A stretch of 64,000 bases of DNA from Clostridiales bacterium (lineage in GTDB: Bacteria; Bacillota; Clostridia; Christensenellales; Aristaeellaceae): NCBI GenBank assembly GCA_015056325.1, contig SVGL01000001.1:248001-312000 (forward strand), in the 5' to 3' direction. Position 1 is the first letter of the stretch. Every line of letters starts with the position of its first letter. The notes under the pieces were generated by a model. That model worked only from the letters and a program-made list of their open reading frames with translations, was not told the DNA's origin and did no database searches. A program made the position numbers and the translations under genes. Positions 48,728 through 59,513 of the stretch are shown one piece after another.

Positions 48728-50020
48728 TCAGTTGTGAATGATTACGCTGGGGAGTGTGAAAACCTTGATTTGGTATTGACCTTCGTAGTAGTCCACGATG
48801 CCCTTGACGTCAATGGTCTTGCCAAGGAAGAAATCCTCCGTGACGGGGACATTGCCATCGTAGAGGGGAACCGTACGGACGAGGATGGTCTGGCCCTCTG
48901 CCTCACAGGTCAGGGTCATCGCGCCATAGGAGGAGGATTCCTCGTCCATGGTGGTGTAGACGTCCTTGACGGACAGGCCGTGCATCTCAATGGAGGTGCC
49001 AAGGGCAAGCATTGCGTAGTCGAAAGCCTGTTCAGCTTCTCCCACGGGGATGCTGATGGAGCTCAGGAAGGTTTCGGGCGCAGTCAGCACCCAGGCGGGC
49101 GAATGCCCATCGGAGAGTTTCTGAATGTTGCCGGGATCCTTGGGCTTCATCATGCGGTAGGTGAGGCCGGAAACCTGCCAGGTACCGCCGGCTTCGTAGT
49201 ACTGAACGGTACCCACGATGCGAGCTTCATTGCCCACAGACAGGATATTGAGACCTGCCCCTGAGAGACCGTGGCCGTAATACACGGACATGCCGTAGTA
49301 CAGTCCGGTCTCCTCATCGAAGCTTTCAACAAAGACAGACTGACCGCTGTTCATGGTGATGATGCCATTGAACGCAACTTTAATGCCGTTGTAGTTCTCG
49401 ATGTTGCTGCGGAGCTCCTTGAGAGTCAGCTCCACCGCGTCGCCGTAGTAGAAGTCAGGATCCTTCTGGCCGGAATGTACGTTCAGTTTGAGGCTTCGGG
49501 CCTGATTCAGCGCGGACATGCAGATGCTGCCATAGCGGTTATTCGCCGTCGAATTGGCGATGCAAAGGCCATTCTGCAGAATTTCCAGGTTAAGGTTGCG
49601 GTACTCAGTTGCGCCGGGCAATCTGTACCATACCCATACCAGGTAACGTCCGCCGGTGGAGTCCACGTTCCACTTGCCATCGTCGGATTCCACAATGATG
49701 GATTCCGCCAGGCTGAGCTTCTCGCGGGTGAAGGCGGCGGCCTTCTTGCCGTATTCCTCAATCTTGCCGGTGCATTCCGGGGTGTTGATGGCCAGGAAAC
49801 GTGCTTTGAGCACGCCGTTCTCCATGATCTGTTCGTCCACATAGAAATGGACGGTGTCGCCGTCAACGTAGGTCTTGACGGTGACCTCAGCCTTCACGGT
49901 TTCGGAGCCCCGGTTGAAGGGGAGTGCCCCTGCGTAGTCAACAGGCTCCGCAGGGGACTCGGCCAACGCAAAGGAACACATCATGAGAAGGCTGAGCAGG
50001 AAACAGATGATTTTGCGCAT
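48728..50020 (-). CDS. secreted staphylococcal-nuclease-like (SNase/thermonuclease) protein with OB-like C-terminal region
   Basis: Signal peptide; TYVDGDTVHFYVD...LKARFLAINTPE; TGGRYLVWVWY. Confidence 0.85.
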   Translation of the reverse strand: MRKIICFLLSLLMMCSFALAESPAEPVDYAGALPFNRGSETVKAEVTVKTYVDGDTVHFYVDEQIMENGVLKARFLAINTPECTGKIEEYGKKAAAFTREKLSLAESIIVESDDGKWNVDSTGGRYLVWVWYRLPGATEYRNLNLEILQNGLCIANSTANNRYGSICMSALNQARSLKLNVHSGQKDPDFYYGDAVELTLKELRSNIENYNGIKVAFNGIITMNSGQSVFVESFDEETGLYYGMSVYYGHGLSGAGLNILSVGNEARIVGTVQYYEAGGTWQVSGLTYRMMKPKDPGNIQKLSDGHSPAWVLTAPETFLSSISIPVGEAEQAFDYAMLALGTSIEMHGLSVKDVYTTMDEESSSYGAMTLTCEAEGQTILVRTVPLYDGNVPVTEDFFLGKTIDVKGIVDYYEGQYQIKVFTLPSVIIHN

Positions 50021-50026
50021 GATAGA

Positions 50027-51415
50027 TTAGAAGTCGGACTCGCAGGCCTTGATGGCAGCTTCGAAGTTCTTCAGAATCATGGCTTCCAGATCGGAGGCAG
50101 AATCCACCAGGCACTTGGTCAGCAGGGCGCCGACTTCGTCACGGGCGGTGGAAGAGCCATTGAAGGCGGGAGAGGTGTAGTAGGCGTCCTGCTGCTCCAG
50201 ACAGACCTTTGCAGACAGGGCGGCAATGAAGTCACCGCCATCAGCGCTGGCCAGGAACTCGGCATACACAGGATGCTCGGCAACGCTCTTCAGGACGGGC
50301 ACATAGCCGGAAGCCATGGAGAACTCAGCCTGGAACTCAACAGTGGTGGTCAGATACTTGACGAACAGCCAGGAAGCAGCAACCTCCTGGGGGTTGGCCT
50401 TCTTGAAGATGCACAGGGAGGGACCCTGGGAAATGACCTTCTTGTTGTCGGCGTTCATCTGAGGAATGGTGGCAATGCCAACCTCGAAGGGGTAGGAGCC
50501 GTCAGCAGCCTTGGCGGGACGCTGGTAGGTAGCGCCAGCGGAGGAGCCGATGGACATGTAGCTCTCCAGACCGTCGGTGGAGGTGAACAGGCCGGAAGTG
50601 TAGCCGCCCAGCAGGGTCTGGGTGGTGATGTAGCCGGCGTCATACCACTCGCGGAAGCGCTTGATGAAGGCGCGGTTCTGCTCGTTGTTGAACAGGAAGT
50701 GGGGAGCCTTGGCGCTGGTGTAGGGAGACTGCTGCTGCTCGCACATGGTGATGAACCAGTTGGCCTCAGAGTCGTAGCCCAGCGGGATGGACATGGGATC
50801 GACAGCCAGGATCTGCTGAGCAGCGATTTCAACCTCGTCCCAGGTGGTGGGCACGATGATGTTGTTGGCGTCAAAGAAGGTCTTGTTGTAGTACAGAACT
50901 TCGGTGGACTTGGACATGGGCAGGGTGTACATCTTGCCATCGGCAAAGGCAGCGCCCTCAGCGTAGTAGCCGGGGATGAAGTCGGCCTTCTGCTCAGCGG
51001 TCAGACCCATCACGGTGGTGGTGCCATCGGCCAGGGTCACGGTGGCAGTGGAGTCGATGTAAGCATCCAGGGGCTGCACCGCACGGGCCAGGTTGTACAG
51101 GGCAACGTGGTCCTGGTAGCAGTAGGCGATGTTGGGCTGTGCGCCAACGGTGATCTCGGTGGCAACCTGATCACGCACATCGTCATAGCCGCCAACGGAG
51201 GTGTACTCAACCTTGATGTTGGGGTACAGGGTGTTGAACTCAGCGATGTAGGCGTCCAGCACGGTGGTCAGGTTGGAGCCCATGGTGTGGTAGAAGGTGA
51301 TGGTCACCTCGCTGCCGTCATAGGCGACAACATCCTCAGCGGATGCAGTCATCAGACCGGTCATGCAGGAAATCAGCATGATCAGTGCCAGGAGGGTGGA
51401 GAAGAATTTCTTCAT
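50027..51415 (-). CDS. extracellular solute-binding protein, CUT1/UgpB-like
   Basis: Signal/lipobox-like LISC; EVTITFYHTMGSNLTTVLDAYIAEFNTLYPNIKVEY...LPMSKSTEVLYYNKTFFD. Confidence 0.9.
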   Translation of the reverse strand: MKKFFSTLLALIMLISCMTGLMTASAEDVVAYDGSEVTITFYHTMGSNLTTVLDAYIAEFNTLYPNIKVEYTSVGGYDDVRDQVATEITVGAQPNIAYCYQDHVALYNLARAVQPLDAYIDSTATVTLADGTTTVMGLTAEQKADFIPGYYAEGAAFADGKMYTLPMSKSTEVLYYNKTFFDANNIIVPTTWDEVEIAAQQILAVDPMSIPLGYDSEANWFITMCEQQQSPYTSAKAPHFLFNNEQNRAFIKRFREWYDAGYITTQTLLGGYTSGLFTSTDGLESYMSIGSSAGATYQRPAKAADGSYPFEVGIATIPQMNADNKKVISQGPSLCIFKKANPQEVAASWLFVKYLTTTVEFQAEFSMASGYVPVLKSVAEHPVYAEFLASADGGDFIAALSAKVCLEQQDAYYTSPAFNGSSTARDEVGALLTKCLVDSASDLEAMILKNFEAAIKACESDF

Positions 51416-51478
51416 GAGTGGTTCCTTCCTTCCGTGTAGTGTAGTGGAGAAAATATGTAAAAGACGTTTGAGCGTCCT

Positions 51479-52378
51479 TTAACCCTTGATGCCGCTGCGG
51501 CTCACGCCGGACATGATGTACTTGCGCAAGAAGATGAACACCAGGAACAAAGGCGCAGACACCATGGCGACAGCCGCCATCTGTACGGGGTAGTTGGTTT
51601 GACCGGAGGTATCGTTGAAGGCGTTGCGCAGACCGTTGGTGATCAGGCGCATTTCTTCTTTCTTGGTCACCAGGTTCGGCCAGACGTAGGAGTTCCACGC
51701 GCCCATCATCTTCAGGATGGTGATGGAGATCAGCGTAGGCAGCGCCAGGGGAACCATGACCTTCCACAGGTACTTGAAGTCGGATGTGCCATCCACCTTT
51801 GCAGCCAGGTACAGCTCATTGGGAATCTGCAGGAAATTCTGGCGCAGGAGGTAAATGTAGAACACGCTGACCAGGAAGGGGACGATCAGCACCGTGTAGG
51901 TGTTCATCCAATTAAAGGTGTTGACCGTCTGGTAGTTGGTGATGGTAAAAAGCTCGCCGGGGATCATCATGGTGGCCAGCAGACCCGCGAAGAGCGCGTT
52001 CTTGCCCTTGAACTCCAGTCGGGCCAGGGCAAAGGCGGTCAGGATGGTGATCACCAGGGACAGGATGGTGGACACGATGCCCACGTAAGCGGTGTTGAAG
52101 AACAAACGGCCCAGGTTGCCGGTGGAGAAGGCGTCGGTATAGTTGGAAAGAATGATCTCTGTAGGCCAGAAGGTGGGGGTGTTCAGTTTATACTCGGCAA
52201 GGGTCTTCAGGGAGGAGATGACCATCCAGTAGAAGGGGAAGAGGACGATCAGCGCCATCACGGACAGAAAGAGGTAAGTTCCGGCGAGGACCAGCGGCTT
52301 GAAGATGCGCTGCGTCATCGTCATCTGCTGCATGTTGCGGTCATGCATGACCTTGATTCGCTTGTTATTCTCAGACAT
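51479..52378 (-). CDS. carbohydrate ABC transporter permease (UgpE-like)
   Basis: EELYLAAKVDG-type EAA loop (ELYLAAKVDGTSDFKYLWKVMVPLALP). Confidence 0.93.
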   Translation of the reverse strand: MSENNKRIKVMHDRNMQQMTMTQRIFKPLVLAGTYLFLSVMALIVLFPFYWMVISSLKTLAEYKLNTPTFWPTEIILSNYTDAFSTGNLGRLFFNTAYVGIVSTILSLVITILTAFALARLEFKGKNALFAGLLATMMIPGELFTITNYQTVNTFNWMNTYTVLIVPFLVSVFYIYLLRQNFLQIPNELYLAAKVDGTSDFKYLWKVMVPLALPTLISITILKMMGAWNSYVWPNLVTKKEEMRLITNGLRNAFNDTSGQTNYPVQMAAVAMVSAPLFLVFIFLRKYIMSGVSRSGIKG

Positions 52379-52388
52379 ACAGCACCTC

Positions 52389-53327
52389 TTAATAATGCAC
52401 GCGCTTCTTGCTGACCTGCATGTTGATCATCGTCACGACGAAGATGATCGCGAACAGAACCAGTGCTGCAGCGCTTGCAAGACCATAATCCTGCTTGGGG
52501 AGCACATCGTAGATCATACCGACGATGGTGTTCAGCGAACCCTTGGCGCCAGGAGGTCCCATCTGGTCGCCGAAGATACCGACGATGCTGCTGTATTCCT
52601 TGAAGCCACCGATGAAGCCGGTAATGACGACATAAGCGATCATGGGGGAGAGCAGCGGCACGGTAATCTTGGTGAACACGCGCCAGCGGGGCGTGGAGTC
52701 CACCTTCGCGGCCTCGTAGTACTGTTTGTTGACGCTCTGCAGACCGCCCAGCAGCACCAGAATCTTGAAGGGGAGTGCGTTCCAGATGATGTAGATGATC
52801 AGCACGATCATGTTGGGCACCAGGCCGGAGCCGGCATTGATCCAGTTGATAGATTCGCCGCCGAAGAACATGATGATGTTGTTCACAATACCGTGGGAGG
52901 AAATCAGTCTGCCCACGCCGACGCGATTGAACATGGCGGCGAACACCATGCCGATGGCAATGGAGTTGGTCACATAGGGCAGGAAGAAGATGGTCTGGAA
53001 GAACTTCTGCAGGGGCTTGATAGAGTTGAGGGCAACGGCGATCAGCAACGCCAGCAGGGTGGAGACCGGAACGGTCACGACCGTCAGAATGGCGGTGTTG
53101 CGCAGTGCGATGATGAAGCCGTCATAGTTGAAGACGGATTTGAAGTTATCAATACCGATGGAGAAGGTGATGGCTTCTTCTTGATTCACAGCGGCAAGGC
53201 TGTTATAGTTGTTCAGGAAGGCCAGGCGCACGGTGTTGACGATGGGCCACACCGTGAAAACCAGCAGCAGTACGATCGCCGGGGCGAGGTACAGCCAGGC
53301 TTTCCATTGATGCTTGCTGTCTACCAT
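52389..53327 (-). CDS. sugar ABC transporter permease (UgpA-like)
   Basis: EAA loop YYEAAKVDSTPRWRVFTKITVPLLSP. Confidence 0.93.
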   Translation of the reverse strand: MVDSKHQWKAWLYLAPAIVLLLVFTVWPIVNTVRLAFLNNYNSLAAVNQEEAITFSIGIDNFKSVFNYDGFIIALRNTAILTVVTVPVSTLLALLIAVALNSIKPLQKFFQTIFFLPYVTNSIAIGMVFAAMFNRVGVGRLISSHGIVNNIIMFFGGESINWINAGSGLVPNMIVLIIYIIWNALPFKILVLLGGLQSVNKQYYEAAKVDSTPRWRVFTKITVPLLSPMIAYVVITGFIGGFKEYSSIVGIFGDQMGPPGAKGSLNTIVGMIYDVLPKQDYGLASAAALVLFAIIFVVTMINMQVSKKRVHY

Positions 53328-53328
53328 A

Positions 53329-54438
<1,110 letters not shown>

Positions 54439-54468
54439 AGTGCATCCCTTTCCTTTTTATGAAGGATA

Positions 54469-55230
54469 TTAGTAACTCTGCTGGGCGGCCTTTTCAGCAG
54501 CGATCTTCTGCTTGTAGGCGATCAGGTATTCCTCGGTGTCGAAAATCATCTGGCTAGCCAGATCCACGGTGACGGTATTGGCCAGCTTATCATGAATCAG
54601 GCTGTGCTCCTTCGTTGAGATCAGCAGCAGGAACTGTACCAGGATAATGCCGCCGCCAATCAGCAAGCCCGGCAACCCAATGGCGCCGAAGAACAGCATC
54701 ATCAGCATCATGACGGGGATCATCGTTTCGATGGCGAACTTGCCGAGCACAGTGCGGATGAACATGCACACACCGTTTACGCGAATGCCGCTCTGACGCA
54801 TCACACCGATGCCGAAGACCTTCTTGCCGACCGTTTGGCCGTTGCTGAAGATCAGGGGAACGAAGAACTCCAGCAGCAGATAGGACAGCAGGATGCTGAT
54901 GGAGACCATGGTGATGATCATGTAGATCATCATGTTCCAGGCGTAGATTGCTTCGGGATCTGCGGCGAAAGCGTCAGAGGCAGCCTGAAGATTGGCAAGC
55001 TGCTCAGGGGACATGGCATCTACTTCGGCCTGCGTTACGTTTCGACTGACGCCATATACTGTCTCATAGTGAGTATAACGGGCGTCAAATTGCTGTTGAT
55101 AGCTGTCGTAGTTCAGCGCCAGGGAAAGCATCCAGGCCATCATTGTAGCAACGATACAAAGCAGGATGGTGTCCAGCAGCCAGGCAGACACGCGCTTGAG
55201 CATGCTGGCCCGCTGCAAATCGTAAATCAT
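54469..55230 (-). CDS. RDD family membrane protein
   Basis: ASMLKRVSAWLLDTILL; GQTVGKKVFGIGVM. Confidence 0.82.
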   Translation of the reverse strand: MIYDLQRASMLKRVSAWLLDTILLCIVATMMAWMLSLALNYDSYQQQFDARYTHYETVYGVSRNVTQAEVDAMSPEQLANLQAASDAFAADPEAIYAWNMMIYMIITMVSISILLSYLLLEFFVPLIFSNGQTVGKKVFGIGVMRQSGIRVNGVCMFIRTVLGKFAIETMIPVMMLMMLFFGAIGLPGLLIGGGIILVQFLLLISTKEHSLIHDKLANTVTVDLASQMIFDTEEYLIAYKQKIAAEKAAQQSY

Positions 55231-55356
55231 GGGTATACCTTCCTTGATGGTATTTGCCAAAGGATTGGCGGCTCTAATCATTATACTACAGATATCGGCC
55301 AAAATCCAGCGAAATTCATGTATTTTTGGTTTGATAGACTGTATACTTTCTGAGTA

Positions 55357-56118
55357 TCACAGCAGACAGAGGGCATCTGCCAGATGCTGCCAGTCATACC
55401 CCTCAAACTCATAATGCCGACGGTTGGCGCTGGGCTCAAGGCGCAGGCTGGGGTCGGCGGCTGCCTGCTGGGAAGGGGTCAAATTGGTGTGCATGTACAG
55501 TGTGGCAAGGCCAGCGGCCTGAGCGCCGGCGATATCGGTTTCACGATCATTGCCGATCATCAGGCACCGGGCGGGATCAAGCTTTTGCTCATGCAGAAGT
55601 GCCTGGAAGAATCGCTGATCCGGCTTGCGGCAGTGATAATCAGACGAGAGATAGATACGATCGAACTGATCCTCAAGCGTCAGCGCGCGAAGCTCATAAG
55701 CAGTAAAAGCCCGCTGCGCATTGCTGAGCAGCCATAAACGATAACCGTGCTTACGCAGCTTGGAGAGAGCGTCCGTAACGCCGTCATAGAGGCGAAGATA
55801 TTCTGTCGATGCGATGCGGAATACCTGGGCAGCATTCAAACCGAGCGCGTCAGCATGTGCGGTGATGCCCTTTGCGCGGAATAGATCTGCCAGTACTTCA
55901 TGAAAAGGAATGTCAGGATACATTTCATACCCCTGTCCAGCAACAGACTCTCGGCTTGCGATGACAGACTCGTAGTCGGTTTTCAGGGCTGAACCAGTGT
56001 AGTGTACACCATAATAGCTGAAATAGAGCGCAGTCTTTTCCCAGGTGAGCTCGTTTTCCTCCGTATGGATATCCACCAGCGTTCCGTAAAGGTCAAATAT
56101 CAGATCTGTGTATTGCAT
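55357..56118 (-). CDS. HAD family hydrolase
   Basis: LIFDLYGTLVD, LLSNAQ, RKPDQRFF, MIGNDRETDIAGA. Confidence 0.92.
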   Translation of the reverse strand: MQYTDLIFDLYGTLVDIHTEENELTWEKTALYFSYYGVHYTGSALKTDYESVIASRESVAGQGYEMYPDIPFHEVLADLFRAKGITAHADALGLNAAQVFRIASTEYLRLYDGVTDALSKLRKHGYRLWLLSNAQRAFTAYELRALTLEDQFDRIYLSSDYHCRKPDQRFFQALLHEQKLDPARCLMIGNDRETDIAGAQAAGLATLYMHTNLTPSQQAAADPSLRLEPSANRRHYEFEGYDWQHLADALCLL

Positions 56119-56314
56119 GCTGTATCCTCCGTAAAGATTCGGATAGATTATAGCATAGATTTTCTCGCCTGTATATCAGGATTCTTAGCGAAGTTTTTTA
56201 CTTTCTTGCCTGTAACGGTAGACAATGGGAGAATTAAGTGTTATAATAATTTGGCTATTCTGCAGATTGATATCTGCGGATGGATATAAGATTGATTCAA
56301 GGAATGATGCTGCT

Positions 56315-56977
56315 ATGAAGAAGTTTGCAAAGGTATGGAACATTGTTACGACTACCTTGGTTATTGCGGTGATGCTGCTGGCTGTTGTGCTGGTTGGTGT
56401 CCGCCTGATTGGTTTTCAGCCCCTGTATGTGATGTCTGGCTCCATGGAACCTGCATTCCATGTCGGCTCTCTGATTTTTGTTCAGAAGACTGATCCGGCC
56501 AAGATCGAGGTAGGCGACCCCATCACCTATACTATCAATGAAGCGGGTGATTATTCTACCCACCGCGTCATCGAGATTGCTACCTTCGAGACCGGTACCC
56601 GCGAGGTTCTGGACGAGAATGGACAGCCCATGCTAGACGAAGACGGCGACATCATTTATGAGGAGTTCCCTCTGGAGGAGACCTGCTACTACTATTACAC
56701 CAAGGGCGACGCCAATGAATCTCCTGACGGCACGCCTGTGTACTACAAGAATGTGGTGGGCGTACCTCGCATGACCATCCCTTATCTGGGTTACCTGGCG
56801 CATTGGCTGCAGACCCCCAAGGGCCGCATCATGGGCATCTCCATTGCGCTGGTGATCGTGATCCTGACCTTCCTGCCTGACTTGCTCAAGTGGGTGGACG
56901 ACGGTGACAAGAAGAAGGAAACGCAGGTGAAGGCTGCTGAGGAAGAAGCTGCCGAGGCAGAGGACAACGAAAACTAA
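56315..56977 (+). CDS. SipW-type (ER-type) signal peptidase I
   Basis: PLYVMSGSMEPAFHVGSLIFV; DYSTHRVIEI (Ser/His dyad); C-terminal TM. Confidence 0.9.
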   Translation: MKKFAKVWNIVTTTLVIAVMLLAVVLVGVRLIGFQPLYVMSGSMEPAFHVGSLIFVQKTDPAKIEVGDPITYTINEAGDYSTHRVIEIATFETGTREVLDENGQPMLDEDGDIIYEEFPLEETCYYYYTKGDANESPDGTPVYYKNVVGVPRMTIPYLGYLAHWLQTPKGRIMGISIALVIVILTFLPDLLKWVDDGDKKKETQVKAAEEEAAEAEDNEN

Positions 56978-56988
56978 GCCGAGTACCT

Positions 56989-57024
56989 ATCCCGGATGGC
57001 ATGACGTCATCCGGGATTTTTTGA
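56989..57024. terminator. terminator
   Basis: ATCCCGGATG...CATCCGGGAT-TTTTT. Confidence 0.85.
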
Positions 57025-57129
57025 CATTGCAAAATATGAGTGAAACATTGCATAATCTGTATTGTCCAATACCAGCAGTCGTGTTATAATCAAATCGCAA
57101 ACTAGGAACCGTTGATTGGAGGTATACAT

Positions 57130-58350
57130 ATGGATCGCTATGCCCATCGTAAGTCTGCCTGTACGCTGACCTTCCTGGACAAGCAGGGCAATCCTATGCC
57201 TGGACGCAAGGTACATGCCCGCCTGGGCAAGCATGAGTTTAAGTTTGGCTGTAACATCTTCTGGCTGCCCGCCATGTTCGACGAGCGGGTGCCTGCGGAA
57301 CGCCGTGCGCTGATTCAGAAGATGTGGGAATCCTGGTCTGCGCTGTTCAACTTCGGCACGCTGCCCTTCTACCAGGGACGTTATGAGCCCAAAGAGGGCG
57401 TGACGATGCAGGAAAGCACTCTGCGCACTGCGAAATTTCTGGACGAGCATGGCGTTGCTTTGAAGGGACATCCGCTGTGCTGGCACACTGTGTCCGCCAA
57501 GTGGCTGATGGACAAGACCGATGAGGAAGTGCTGGAGAACCAGCTGTTCCGTATTCGCCGCGAGATCGGCGCCTTCAAGGATTACATCCACATGTGGGAT
57601 GTGATCAACGAGGTTGTCATCATGCCCATCTTTACTGCGGAGGAGAACGCCATCACCCGCCTGTGTGCCAAGATCGGCCGTGTGAATATGGTTAAGGCTG
57701 TTTTTGACATGGCCCGCCAGTGCGATCCCAACGCGACGCTGCTGCTCAATGATTTCAACACCAGCGAAAAGTACAAGGAGCTGATTGCGGACTGCCTGGC
57801 CGCTGGCGTGGATATTGACGTCATCGGCATTCAGAGCCATCAGCATCAGGGCTTCTGGGGCTTGGAAAAGCTGCAGGAGGTGCTGGCCCGCTTTGAAACC
57901 TTCGGCAAGCCCATTCACTTCACCGAGAACACCTTCGTATCCGGCGACCTGATGCCGCCCCACATCGTTGACCTTAACGACTGGAAGGTCCCCGAATGGC
58001 CCACCACGCCCGAAGGAGAGGACCGTCAGGCCCGCGATTTCCTGGCGATGATTGATGAACTCTTCGCCCATCCTCAGGTGGAAGCCTTCACCAACTGGGA
58101 TTTCTGCGATGGCGCCTGGCTGGGCGCTCCCGCCGGCCTGGTTCGCCTGGACGGCAGCCATAAGCCTTCCTATGATGCGATGAAGCAGCGCATCTGGCAG
58201 GAATGGCACACGGATGTCACGCTCATGACTGACGAGAACGGTCAGTGCACCCTGGAGGGCTTCCGCGGTGAATATGCTATCGAGGTGGACGGCGAAGGCG
58301 CGTCTCTCACCCTGGGAAAGAACACTCCCGAACAGACCATCCAACTGTAA
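57130..58350 (+). CDS. GH10 endo-1,4-beta-xylanase, no signal peptide
   Basis: GHPLCWHT; MWDVINEV acid/base; IGIQSHQH; HFTENTF nucleophile region. Confidence 0.9.
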   Translation: MDRYAHRKSACTLTFLDKQGNPMPGRKVHARLGKHEFKFGCNIFWLPAMFDERVPAERRALIQKMWESWSALFNFGTLPFYQGRYEPKEGVTMQESTLRTAKFLDEHGVALKGHPLCWHTVSAKWLMDKTDEEVLENQLFRIRREIGAFKDYIHMWDVINEVVIMPIFTAEENAITRLCAKIGRVNMVKAVFDMARQCDPNATLLLNDFNTSEKYKELIADCLAAGVDIDVIGIQSHQHQGFWGLEKLQEVLARFETFGKPIHFTENTFVSGDLMPPHIVDLNDWKVPEWPTTPEGEDRQARDFLAMIDELFAHPQVEAFTNWDFCDGAWLGAPAGLVRLDGSHKPSYDAMKQRIWQEWHTDVTLMTDENGQCTLEGFRGEYAIEVDGEGASLTLGKNTPEQTIQL

Positions 58351-58358
58351 TACAATTC

Positions 58359-58389
58359 CGGCCCGGACAAATGCGTCCGGGCCTTTCTT
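58359..58389 (+). terminator. terminator
   Basis: GGCCCGGAC-aaatgc-GTCCGGGCC-TTTCTT. Confidence 0.8.
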
Positions 58390-58447
58390 GTGTTCTGGTG
58401 AAGAATGTGATATGATGGTGACATTCCACTTGTGAAGGAGCGTCCGC

Positions 58448-59407
58448 ATGGATATCCGCTTTGCCCCCATGGAGGGCTTAACTGACACCATTTACCGTCG
58501 CATGCATTATCAGCATTTCGGCGGTGTGAGCAAATACTACATTCCATTTGTTAGCCCTACGCAGCATCATGTGTTCACGCCAAAGGAGCTGCGCGCCATT
58601 GGTCCGGAGCACAATGCAGGCATTCCAACCGTGCCGCAGATTCTTGCAAAGGACGCGGAGCATTTCCTATGGGCAGCAGGTGAGATGGCGGCCATGGGCT
58701 ACGAGGAAGTCAATCTGAATATTGGATGTCCGTCAGGCACTGTGACGGCGAAGAGCAAAGGCTCCGGCATGCTGCGGGATTTGTATGCGCTGGATGCGTT
58801 TCTGAATGAAGTGTGTGCGAAGAGCCCCATCGCTGTGTCTGTCAAGACACGTATCGGATTTGAATCTCCAGATGAATGGCCGGAGATCCTCAATGTGCTG
58901 GATGAATTCCCGCTCAGGGAGATTATCATCCATCCCAGAACCCGCGCAGGCTTCTATAAAGTTGGCACGCTGCACCCTGAAACGTTCCGCATGGCGGCGG
59001 AAAAAGGCTTGCCCGTGGTGTACAACGGAGATTTGTTCACCGCTGCGGATGCTGCGGCGCTTCAGGTGGAGTACCCGAACGCACCTGTTATGATGGGCCG
59101 CGGGCTGGTGTGCAATCCGGCATTGGCCCAGGAAGTATGCGGCGGAACTCCGCTGGAGAAGACGGCGTTCCGCGCCTTCCACGACGCATTATGGGACGCC
59201 TACCGCCAGGAGCGTCCCTTGGATCAGGCCCACAGCCGCATGCGGGAATTGATGATCTATATGTCCTGCTGTTTTGCGAATGCGGACAAGGCAGCCAAGA
59301 ACGTCCGCAAATCAAATCCGAAGAACTATGAGGTGGCTGTCAGCCATCTCTTTGAACATGACCTGGATGTCCCGCCCTGCTTCTCCCAGCAGGGGATCGG
59401 GATGTGA
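58448..59407 (+). CDS. dus: tRNA-dihydrouridine synthase
   Basis: FAPMEGLTDTIYRRMH; VNLNIGCPSGTV; IIIHPRTRAGFY. Confidence 0.93.
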   Translation: MDIRFAPMEGLTDTIYRRMHYQHFGGVSKYYIPFVSPTQHHVFTPKELRAIGPEHNAGIPTVPQILAKDAEHFLWAAGEMAAMGYEEVNLNIGCPSGTVTAKSKGSGMLRDLYALDAFLNEVCAKSPIAVSVKTRIGFESPDEWPEILNVLDEFPLREIIIHPRTRAGFYKVGTLHPETFRMAAEKGLPVVYNGDLFTAADAAALQVEYPNAPVMMGRGLVCNPALAQEVCGGTPLEKTAFRAFHDALWDAYRQERPLDQAHSRMRELMIYMSCCFANADKAAKNVRKSNPKNYEVAVSHLFEHDLDVPPCFSQQGIGM

Positions 59408-59449
59408 AATGCTGAATTGTAAATTATGCTGCGACAGATGGTTGCCGTC

Positions 59450-59487
59450 TTGAATTGAACGCTTGTTTGTGGTACACTACAAACAAG
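59450..59487 (+). promoter_or_regulatory. promoter with overlapping 26-bp near-palindromic operator
   Basis: TTGAAT-N17-TACACT; CTTGTTTGTGGTACACTACAAACAAG centred on the -10. Confidence 0.7.
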
Positions 59488-59513
59488 TAACAACAAAAGA
59501 AAGAGGTGCGCTT

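Noticed and set aside
46900-48741. 613-aa plus-strand Gly/Ser/Leu-rich ORF resembling a repetitive protein
   Set aside because: Its repeats are the reverse complement of the Ala-rich coiled coil and OB repeats of the minus-strand gene.
49271-51439. 722-aa plus-strand ORF
   Set aside because: Antisense to the SNase and solute-binding-protein genes.
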